This document shows, in pieces, positions 1 to 5,803 of a DNA stretch of 10,353 bases. Every line of letters starts with the position of its first letter. Position 1 is the stretch's first letter. The position numbers and the translations under genes were made by a program. The DNA is taken from NCBI GenBank assembly GCA_002723015.1, contig PBNG01000044.1, positions 25,004 to 35,356 on the forward strand. The letters are read 5' to 3'. The DNA comes from Roseibacillus sp. GTDB taxonomy: Bacteria; Verrucomicrobiota; Verrucomicrobiae; Verrucomicrobiales; Akkermansiaceae. Under the pieces are notes generated by a model. The model was not told the origin of the DNA and made no database searches. It saw nothing but the letters and a program-made list of their open reading frames with translations.

Positions 1-612
1 TCGAATGGAGGCTTGACGATAGGCATGGCGAGCGAGCTTCGCGATATCTCTGGCGGTGGAGAACTGACCTTTCTCTGTCAGGCCGTGCGGATTCCGAAAG
101 TTCGTATCGGTCATCCCGAGAGAACGGGCACGGAGATTCATCTGTCGGGCAAATCCATCAACGCTTCCAGCCACGTCCCGGGCGAGGGCAACGGAAGCGT
201 CGTTTGCACTTCGTACAAGGATGGCTTTGAGCAGCTGTCCACGGGTGTAGCTGTGACCTGTCTTGAGATAAAGTTTGGTGGGTTCAACCGAGGTGTCGCT
301 CGCCTGAATGACGACAGGGTCATCCAGCGATCCTGCTTCAGTGACGAGCACAGCCGTCATCAGCTTCTGCGTGCTAGCCACCGCACATCTATGGTCGGCG
401 TTCTTCTCCATCAGCACCTGGCCGGTGTCGACATCAATCACGATGACTCGCTTGGCTTCGACAGACGGAGGTCCTCCCTCTGGCGAGACAATCGAGGGAG
501 GAAGCGGACTATAAGGTAACCTCGGCGTTGTGGCGAGGTGTGAGGGTGCGCACGCGAAAACCAGCAATGACAATGCCAGACAGGCCAAGTGGGGGCCGGG
601 TGCAATGTTCAT
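1..612 (-). CDS. D-alanyl-D-alanine carboxypeptidase, peptidase S11 family (3' end outside window)
   Basis: Read on the minus strand, this frame is open from ATG at 612 to the window edge (204 codons seen). It shows two of the three penicillin-binding motifs of the S11 (DacA/PBP5-type) family: S-T-Q-K at residues 80-83, where S80 is the acyl-enzyme nucleophile, and S-A-N at 135-137. Family signatures NPHGL (174-178) and FSTARDIAKLA (184-194) follow. The KTG motif would lie beyond position 1. Such enzymes trim the terminal D-Ala from peptidoglycan stem peptides in the periplasm. The start is fixed by an in-frame TGA five codons upstream; no clear Shine-Dalgarno is seen. The N-terminus has a hydrophobic segment (residues 9-22) ending in FACAP, preceded by almost no positive charge, so it could be a weak Sec signal or a poor lipobox around C21. 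A proline-rich linker (30-49) follows. It is divergent from lexA. Family call is strong; the exact Dac subtype is not resolvable. Confidence 0.93.
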   Translation of the reverse strand, partial: MNIAPGPHLACLALSLLVFACAPSHLATTPRLPYSPLPPSIVSPEGGPPSVEAKRVIVIDVDTGQVLMEKNADHRCAVASTQKLMTAVLVTEAGSLDDPVVIQASDTSVEPTKLYLKTGHSYTRGQLLKAILVRSANDASVALARDVAGSVDGFARQMNLRARSLGMTDTNFRNPHGLTEKGQFSTARDIAKLARHAYRQASIR

Positions 613-718
613 TGAGCATGATATTCACATTCGTTGAACCATTCTCAAGAGCCAAATTACCTCCAGACCTTTGAAGTTAGGGTAAATTAATCCTTGCTTT
701 ACAGGCCTCTGGAAGACA

Positions 719-747
719 TTACTGTTCATAATAACATTTACTGTTCA
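719..747 (+). repeat. 10-bp direct repeat TTACTGTTCA abutting the lexA start
   Basis: TTACTGTTCA occurs at 719-728 and again at 738-747, 19 bases start to start, nearly two helical turns. The first copy contains the left half of the LexA box. The second copy has the same left half but no matching right half, and ends one base before the lexA ATG. It may be an extra LexA half-site that strengthens repression, or a relic of promoter duplication. Confidence 0.6.
723..736 (+). promoter_or_regulatory. LexA (SOS) box upstream of lexA
   Basis: The sequence is TGTTC-ATAA-TAACA. The LexA motif described for Verrucomicrobia is the 14-bp palindrome TGTTC-N4-GAACA; this site matches 9 of the 10 specified bases (T for G at the start of the right half). 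It ends 12 bases before the lexA ATG and covers the best -10-like hexamer, the expected position for an autorepressor site. Seen: the sequence and its position. Known: lexA genes are usually autoregulated. Inferred: binding. Confidence 0.72.
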
Positions 748-748
748 A

Positions 749-1363
749 ATGTCTTATAAACTCACTGGCCGGCAGCAGGAACTACTCGACTTTCTCCGCG
801 AGTCACATCGGAAAACTGGTGTGATGCCTTCCACACGAGAGATTCAGTCCCATTTTGGGTTCGCGAGTCAGACCGCGGCCATGAGTCATCTGCGTGCCCT
901 TGAGCGGAAAGGGGCCATCAACCGACTTCCCGGGAAGGCGCGCGCGGTGGTGCTACCTGAAGAGCTGGAACGCGAGGAAATCATGGATATCCCGGTTTAC
1001 GGTGACATCGCCGCTGGGATGGCTCAGGACATTGCACCAGAGACGAATGGATGTGTCTCGATTGATGTTGCGAGCATCGGCCTTTCCAGGACCAAGAAGG
1101 TATTTGCACTGAAAGTGCGGGGCGATTCGATGATTGATGCGCATATTTGTGATGGAGATACCGTGGTGTTGGAAATGCGAGAACCTCGTGATGGTGACGT
1201 TGTGGCTGCCTTGATTGATGGAGAGACGACCCTCAAACGCTATGTAGTCAATGAAGGGGCGCCCTACCTGCAGGCAGAGAACGAACTGTATCCCGATCTT
1301 GTTCCCCTGAGCGAACTGGTGATTCAAGGAGTGATGGTGGCATTGCTGCGGAAGGCAGCCTGA
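749..1363 (+). CDS. lexA: LexA repressor, SOS regulator with self-cleaving S24 domain
   Basis: A 204-residue protein, close to the family's usual length of about 200. Residues 1-68 form the winged helix-turn-helix, with TGRQQELLDFL at the start, PSTREIQ (27-33) and the recognition helix around SQTAAMSHLRAL (40-51). Residues 80-204 are the S24 latent protease: cleavage site A89-G90 in IAAGMA, catalytic serine in GDSM (S127) and general-base lysine in TTLKRY (K163). It should bind SOS boxes as a dimer and cleave itself when stimulated by RecA on single-stranded DNA, which derepresses DNA-repair genes. ATG 749 is the first in-frame start and gives full length. No Shine-Dalgarno precedes it; the bases just upstream are the TTACTGTTCA repeat, so the transcript may have a very short leader or none. 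An SOS box lies directly upstream, which implies autoregulation. A hairpin follows the stop within 10 bases, consistent with a monocistronic unit. Confidence 0.97.
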   Translation: MSYKLTGRQQELLDFLRESHRKTGVMPSTREIQSHFGFASQTAAMSHLRALERKGAINRLPGKARAVVLPEELEREEIMDIPVYGDIAAGMAQDIAPETNGCVSIDVASIGLSRTKKVFALKVRGDSMIDAHICDGDTVVLEMREPRDGDVVAALIDGETTLKRYVVNEGAPYLQAENELYPDLVPLSELVIQGVMVALLRKAA

Positions 1364-1370
1364 ACCTGTG

Positions 1371-1396
1371 GACCGCTCAGAGCGGTCTGGTTGTCA
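1371..1396 (+). terminator. Probable intrinsic terminator after lexA
   Basis: A perfect inverted repeat, GACCGCTC-A-GAGCGGTC at 1371-1387, starts 8 bases after the lexA stop and folds as a 7-bp stem with a 3-base loop. G-U pairs can extend it by two. The tail TGGTTGTC is only moderately T-rich, so termination may be incomplete. Confidence 0.55.
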
Positions 1397-1497
1397 GGGC
1401 CTTCTCGAGACAGTTGGTTTGATCCGACATGATAGCGGATTCTCCTGTTCAATGATCACGCGCGCCTCGGTTCCATTTTTGTGCGGGAGAGAGATCC

Positions 1498-1546
1498 TTG
1501 GTGGCAGATGTCCTGAATGGAGTCGTGAGAAAAGGCCTGCCACCGA
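1498..1546 (+). other. Inverted repeat that could form a leader hairpin
   Basis: TTGGTGGCAG (1498-1507) pairs with CTGCCACCGA (1537-1546) over 10 bp with one G-U pair, enclosing a 29-base loop. It lies between lexA and the first gene of the central block, where an RNA leader would be. It has no T-tract, so it is not an ordinary terminator. Whether it is a regulatory RNA structure or an operator-like palindrome cannot be told from one sequence. Confidence 0.35.
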
Positions 1547-1607
1547 TCAAGCCATGCGAGGAAACCGAGGCCGTTCCCCGGTCAGCGAGTAACCCTGCCG
1601 TTGCGAT

Positions 1608-1613
1608 AGGAAG
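1608..1613 (+). promoter_or_regulatory. Shine-Dalgarno-like AGGAAG before alternative start GTG 1619
   Basis: AGGAAG sits 5 bases before a GTG at 1619 that is in frame with the DUF1592-type gene. If used, the protein has 51 extra residues before its hydrophobic signal segment. This is the main argument against the downstream start chosen here. Confidence 0.35.
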
Positions 1614-1771
1614 CTGAGGTGAAAATATGCGTGGGGAAACGCCCTTCCACCCGACTCGTATGGCCGGATTTTGAAATTGCCTTTGGCAGAATCGGGAAGG
1701 GACGTGTAGAGTTCCGTCAGGCAATGCCGTTCAAAGTCGTAGTTCTCCGCTCTCATTTGAGCCAAATTTTG

Positions 1772-4354
1772 GTGAAGAAGCTACTGTGGGTGATAATTTC
1801 AATTCTCGTGCTACTTCCCCTCAGGATGCTGCTCTCAGCCGAGGTGCCGCAGGCTGATCTTGAAAGATACCGGCAGGAAATAGCACCGGTTTTGAAAGCC
1901 GCCTGCGCGGGATGTCATGGTCCGAAAAAGCAGAAAGGAAGCTTCAGAATAGATACTCTCGATTCGGATTTATTGACGGGTGGGGATGTTAGCTGGTGGT
2001 TGGAGGTTTTTGAGGTGATTAGCAATGGTGAAATGCCCCCTGAGGACGCAGACCATCCCCTCAAGGACGAGGAGAAGGCTCGAATTGTGGATTGGTTGTC
2101 CGGGGAGATCCAGTTGGCATCCCAGGTGAGAAGGAGCCGGGAAGCGCATACGTCATTTCGGAGAATGACGCGCTATGAATATAACTATTCGATGCAGGAT
2201 CTGCTGGGTCTTCCTTTTGACTTCTCCCGCGACCTGCCCCCGGAGACCTCCTCCGAGGACGGTTTCAAAAATAGTTCAGAAATGCTGCAGATGACTGCCA
2301 TGCAACTGGTGCAATACCGGAAGCAGGCTCGGCGGGCACTACATTCGGCGACGATACGGGGGAAGAGACCGGATCCGGTCTATTACGGAATCCCCATGCG
2401 GGCCTTCACAGAGCGCTTTGATCCGGAGCATGCTGCGTCGGTGGCCCGAACCCTGAAAAGGATCCGGGAAAAGGATATGTCTTTGCAGGAGGCCCTGCAG
2501 GCCGAGGAGAAGAAATACCGGGGGAGGCCCGGAGGAACCTACTTCAGGAATCTGATTACCGGCCAGGGAGTGAAACCAAGATGGAGCTACCATGGAGCAA
2601 AATATGCATGGAAGCCAGTTTCCAAGCGTCCCGAGATCCCGCCCGCCATGGAGGATGTGGTTGTCATTGCACCGAACCAGAAATTCGTCGTCGATGTGGG
2701 AAATGGCCTGCCGGATGAGGGGAACATGCGTGTGAGGATCCGAGCGGCACGTTTGTTGGAAGAAAATACGGACGATCGCCATCATCCGACCCTGCGGTTA
2801 TATTTCGGAAACCAACCGAGCAATGACTCGCGCCTGTCTGTAAACGTAGGGAGAGATGTCGTGATTGATGCCCCCCCGGGAGACGCCCGCTTCTACCATT
2901 GGGACGTTCCGCTGGGAGAGGTGCCTCGCAATGCATTTCGCGACAGCCACAGACTTGGGCAATTACCCAATCCAGGAGAATTTCTTTCTCTTCTTAATAC
3001 CTCCAGTGTCCCAGCTTCCCTGACGGTCGATTACCTTGAGATCATCGCCCCGGCGCTGGAGCAGTGGCCTCCGGAGTCACATACTCGTATTTTTCCTCCA
3101 AGGGATGAAGATATTGAGGAGGAGGTTTACGCGCGAGAAGTGCTCACCGTTTTCATGGAGCGTGCGTGGCGTCGGCCAGTGACGGAGGCGGAAGTCAGCC
3201 AGAAGCTGCTTCTCTACGACCGGTTGAGGCCCGGATGCATCGATTTCCAGGAGGCGATGGTGGAGGTGATGGCTTCGGTTCTGTCCTCCCCTAAATATCT
3301 CTACCTTGGCCGGATTGCTGGGGAGGGTGAGGATGGGCGAAGGATAACGGATCTTGAATTAGCCAGCAGGCTCTCGTTTTTTCTCTGGAGTAGCCTTCCG
3401 GATGAGGAACTACTGACCGCAGCCGCAACAGGATCACTGTCGAAGGGTGCGGTTCTGGAGCAGCAAACCCGTCGGATGCTGACGGACCCCAAGGTTCAGC
3501 GATTTGCCCAGCACTACACGCGGCAGTGGCTGGGGATGGAAGAGTTGGATTTTCTCAAGTTTGATACCAAGGTCCACGGGAGAGTAGATCCCCTGCTGGT
3601 AGAATCGATGAAACGAGAGCCTGTCGCTTTCTTCAGTGAAGTCTTGGGGCAGAACCGATCGATATTTGAGTTCTTGGACTCAGACTATGCTCTTTTGAAT
3701 GACCGGCTTGCGAGGCATTACGGGTTGCCGGAGGTGCTGGGTCACCAGTTACGGAAGGTCGCTCTCTCACCCGATGACAGGCGTGGTGGGCTCCTTGCCC
3801 AAGCAGGGTTGCTTGCAATGAATTCCAATGGGAAGGACTCTAATCCCTTAAAGCGTGGTATCTGGATACTGGAAAATCTTCTTAATGATCCCCCTCCGCC
3901 GCCACCTCCGGCCGTCCCTGAGATCGATCTGGCGGACCCTGATATTCTCAAGCTCACCCTCAAGCAGCGCATGGAGGATCATCGAGATGATCCGGCCTGT
4001 GCGTCGTGTCACTCCAAGATTGATCCGTGGGGTATCGCCTTTGAAAACTTTGATGCCCTCGGGCGGTGGCGTGACATGGTTCGAGGTGCTCCGGTTGATG
4101 CTTCCAGTATGCTGTTTAACAAGGAGGAACTGCATGGGATCAAGGGAGTGAAGGATTATCTCCTGAATAATCGTCAGAAGCAGTTTTCCCGTGCGATGAC
4201 TCATAAGTTGGCGTCTTATGCTCTTGGCCGACCGATCACTTTCAGCGACCGGTCGGAAGTGGACCGTATCAGCGCTGAGTTGCGAGAGGGTGGTGGCGGA
4301 TTACGAGATCTTGTACTTCTGATTGTTAAAAGTGATTTATTTCAGTTAAACTAA
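1772..4354 (+). CDS. Exported DUF1587/DUF1592/DUF1588/DUF1585 c-type cytochrome protein
   Basis: Residues here count from GTG 1772 (860 aa). This start gives a textbook Sec signal peptide: KK, a hydrophobic run to about residue 20, then LLSA before EVPQA. ATG 1724 (17 more residues) and GTG 1619 (51 more, with a good AGGAAG) are the alternatives. After the signal comes a planctomycete-type cytochrome c domain (35-110) with haem motif CAGCH (45-49) and M88-P-P. Then follow DUF1587 (about 130-195, RRMTRYEYNYSMQDLLGL), a beta-rich middle segment (about 290-430), DUF1595 (about 452-515, ERAWRRPVT), DUF1592 (about 528-655, RLSFFLWSSLPDEELL), DUF1588 (about 669-770, with GLLAMNSNG, a seven-proline run and a second CXXCH, CASCH at 743-747) and DUF1585 (about 785-857). 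The family is abundant in PVC bacteria; its reaction is unknown. Haem attachment at the first motif is likely, at the second plausible. It is the first gene of the four-gene block, 17 bases before the DUF1552 gene. That pairing is common in these phyla and suggests a shared function. Confidence 0.93.
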   Translation: MKKLLWVIISILVLLPLRMLLSAEVPQADLERYRQEIAPVLKAACAGCHGPKKQKGSFRIDTLDSDLLTGGDVSWWLEVFEVISNGEMPPEDADHPLKDEEKARIVDWLSGEIQLASQVRRSREAHTSFRRMTRYEYNYSMQDLLGLPFDFSRDLPPETSSEDGFKNSSEMLQMTAMQLVQYRKQARRALHSATIRGKRPDPVYYGIPMRAFTERFDPEHAASVARTLKRIREKDMSLQEALQAEEKKYRGRPGGTYFRNLITGQGVKPRWSYHGAKYAWKPVSKRPEIPPAMEDVVVIAPNQKFVVDVGNGLPDEGNMRVRIRAARLLEENTDDRHHPTLRLYFGNQPSNDSRLSVNVGRDVVIDAPPGDARFYHWDVPLGEVPRNAFRDSHRLGQLPNPGEFLSLLNTSSVPASLTVDYLEIIAPALEQWPPESHTRIFPPRDEDIEEEVYAREVLTVFMERAWRRPVTEAEVSQKLLLYDRLRPGCIDFQEAMVEVMASVLSSPKYLYLGRIAGEGEDGRRITDLELASRLSFFLWSSLPDEELLTAAATGSLSKGAVLEQQTRRMLTDPKVQRFAQHYTRQWLGMEELDFLKFDTKVHGRVDPLLVESMKREPVAFFSEVLGQNRSIFEFLDSDYALLNDRLARHYGLPEVLGHQLRKVALSPDDRRGGLLAQAGLLAMNSNGKDSNPLKRGIWILENLLNDPPPPPPPAVPEIDLADPDILKLTLKQRMEDHRDDPACASCHSKIDPWGIAFENFDALGRWRDMVRGAPVDASSMLFNKEELHGIKGVKDYLLNNRQKQFSRAMTHKLASYALGRPITFSDRSEVDRISAELREGGGGLRDLVLLIVKSDLFQLN

Positions 4355-4371
4355 GGTCAATCCGCAGGAGC

Positions 4372-5781
4372 ATGTCGAATATTCCCCTATCTTCTCTCGA
4401 CCGTCGGAAGTTTCTACGTGGTGCAGGTGTCGCCCTTGCTCTTCCATGGATGGAGACATTTTCCAGCCCGGACCGGGCAGGGCGAGAGTCCGCTCGGCGA
4501 AAGCGACTCGCCTGTTTCTACCTGCCTGATGGTGTGCCGATGCCCTTGGAAGAGGATCCGTCGTTCAAAGACTGGAGCTGGTTTCCGCATGGCGGGCGCA
4601 CGGACTTCCGCCTCACCAAGTGCATGGAAACTCTGGCGCACCTGCGCGATGAGATGACCATCTTCTCCGGTCTGTCACATCCTGCTGTCCGGCGGGTTCA
4701 TGGGCACCGGAATGCGGATCAGTTTCTCACCGGAGCGAACACAGGAGCGATGGATGATGAGTATGAAAACAGTATCTCTCTCGATCAGGTGTTTGCAGCT
4801 CACGCCGGGGAGCACACACGGCATGCGTCTCTCGTCTTGTCAACAGATGGAGGCACTGGGTCCCCCAGGGGCGCACACACTCTTTCCTTCAATGCCGAGG
4901 GTCGGCCCATTCCCGCGGAGCATAAACCCAAGCGTATATTTGATATGCTTTTTGTGAAAAGCGGTCCGGATGCCGCTCGTCGGCTTGCCCTGAGCGAGAG
5001 TGCTCTCGATGATCTCATGGAGGATGCGCGTTCGCTGAAGCATTCACTCTCCAAGCATGATCAGGAGACTCTCGCTGAATATCTTCAATCCGTCCGGGAG
5101 ACGGAGGTAAGGGTGGAAAAAGCTCGGCGCTGGCTCGACGTGGCTCTGCCGGTGGTGAGTGCCGATGGACTCAAGCTCGACGTCACGCCCGAGGATCCGA
5201 GGAACTTCCTCCGGACAATGTATGAGCTGATTTTCCTTGCCTTTAAGACAGACTCGACCCGGGTGGCTACCTACCAGCTAGGAAGAGAAAACGGAGTAGG
5301 AATCAGTGATTACCTAGCTCGTGCGGTGGGCTTCAGAGCTGCTCACAGTCTCTCCCATGAAACCAAGAACCCTGACGGGTACAAGAACTTCGGGGTCTAC
5401 TGCCGTTTTATCAACGAAGAGCTTGGGAGGTTCGCAGACCGGCTGAAAGCGACCCCTGAGCCAGGAGGAGAGGGTAGCATGCTTGATCATACGGCTGTGT
5501 TTTTCGGTTCGGCTTCCAGTGCATTTCACTTGTCCCGGAACTATCCTCTGATCCTGATGGGCGGCCGCAAACTGGGATTCAAGCATGGCCAGTACTTGAA
5601 ATATGGTCGTGGCAACGAAGAGAATCAGGCAACGGCGGGCATCAGCAGTGATTCCGGCTGGCAGAAGGAAATGAATTATACGGAGTTACCCCTCTCAAAC
5701 CTATACCTGACGATGCTGCAGAGACTCGGGGTGGAAACCGAGAGCTTTGGCGGAAGTGTCGAGACTATCGCGGAAGTGTAA
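4372..5781 (+). CDS. DUF1552 protein with twin-arginine signal
   Basis: A 469-residue protein of the DUF1552 family, whose usual length is about 430-480. The N-terminus LDRRKFLRGAGVALALP (9-25) is a twin-arginine signal (R11-R12-K-F-L) followed by a weakly hydrophobic segment, so the protein is probably exported folded by Tat. Family landmarks include FYLPDGVPMP, the TIFSGLSHP segment, the HGHRNADQFLTGA region, a central helical part (SLKHSLSKHDQETLAEYL) and a C-terminal part with DHTAVFFGS and YPLILMGGRKLGFKHGQ. The last resembles the C-terminus of DUF1501/alkaline-phosphatase-like proteins, though that relation is uncertain. No reaction is established. Tat export would fit a bound cofactor or metal loaded before export, but none can be read from the sequence. 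It starts 17 bases after the DUF1592-type gene. AGGAG at 4366-4370 is only one base from the ATG, closer than ideal; yet this start alone keeps the RR motif at the correct place. Confidence 0.93.
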   Translation: MSNIPLSSLDRRKFLRGAGVALALPWMETFSSPDRAGRESARRKRLACFYLPDGVPMPLEEDPSFKDWSWFPHGGRTDFRLTKCMETLAHLRDEMTIFSGLSHPAVRRVHGHRNADQFLTGANTGAMDDEYENSISLDQVFAAHAGEHTRHASLVLSTDGGTGSPRGAHTLSFNAEGRPIPAEHKPKRIFDMLFVKSGPDAARRLALSESALDDLMEDARSLKHSLSKHDQETLAEYLQSVRETEVRVEKARRWLDVALPVVSADGLKLDVTPEDPRNFLRTMYELIFLAFKTDSTRVATYQLGRENGVGISDYLARAVGFRAAHSLSHETKNPDGYKNFGVYCRFINEELGRFADRLKATPEPGGEGSMLDHTAVFFGSASSAFHLSRNYPLILMGGRKLGFKHGQYLKYGRGNEENQATAGISSDSGWQKEMNYTELPLSNLYLTMLQRLGVETESFGGSVETIAEV

Positions 5782-5794
5782 AGCCAGGTTGCCC

Positions 5795-5798
5795 GAGG
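5795..5798 (+). promoter_or_regulatory. Ribosome binding site deciding a TTG start
   Basis: GAGG lies 5 bases before TTG 5804. No ATG occurs in this frame between the upstream stop and the signal peptide, so this site favours TTG 5804 over the earlier TTG 5747 and GTG 5756, which lie inside the DUF1552 gene. Confidence 0.5.
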
Positions 5799-5803
5799 CA
5801 GAC

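Larger units (their letters stand above)
613..748. promoter_or_regulatory. Divergent promoter region between the carboxypeptidase gene and lexA
   Basis: These 136 bases separate two divergent start codons, so they must hold promoters for both unless one lies further away. The segment is AT-richer than the flanking genes. The lexA-proximal end contains the SOS box and direct repeat listed separately. On the lexA side the best -10-like hexamer is CATAAT at 727-732, inside the LexA box, with no good -35 at the right spacing. On the carboxypeptidase side I found no promoter that scores convincingly. Role inferred from gene layout. Confidence 0.6.
1388..1771. other. Long spacer and likely leader upstream of the cytochrome gene block
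   Basis: About 380 bases between lexA and the preferred start of the DUF1592-type gene. A 74-codon open frame at 1368-1592 has no recognisable product and no ribosome binding site, so I do not call it. A weak promoter-like pair, TCGAGA at 1405-1410 and CATGAT at 1428-1433 with 17-base spacing, matches 4 of 6 bases in each hexamer. Small inverted repeats lie at 1421-1441 (GATCCG/CGGATT) and, much stronger, at 1498-1546. No known riboswitch core was recognised. If translation of the next gene starts at GTG 1619, the spacer shrinks to about 230 bases. Confidence 0.5.

Noticed and set aside
13..519. Plus-strand open frame of 168 codons
   Set aside because: It is the complement of the carboxypeptidase gene, whose S-T-Q-K, S-A-N and HGL motifs are clear on the minus strand. 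The plus-strand product resembles nothing.
1412..1427. T-arm-like segment GTTGG-TTTGAT-CCGAC suggesting a tRNA
   Set aside because: The loop has 6 bases and lacks TTCGA. No acceptor, D or anticodon arm can be placed around it.
1446..1459. TGTTC-AATG-ATCAC as another SOS box
   Set aside because: Only the left half fits the motif; the right half shares almost nothing with GAACA.
1368..1592. 74-codon plus-strand ORF after lexA
   Set aside because: It begins inside the terminator hairpin, has no ribosome binding site and no recognisable or protein-like composition.
3888..3912. C-rich tract as a simple repeat or slippage site
   Set aside because: It encodes the proline run that is normal in DUF1588 proteins, and the frame continues intact on both sides.
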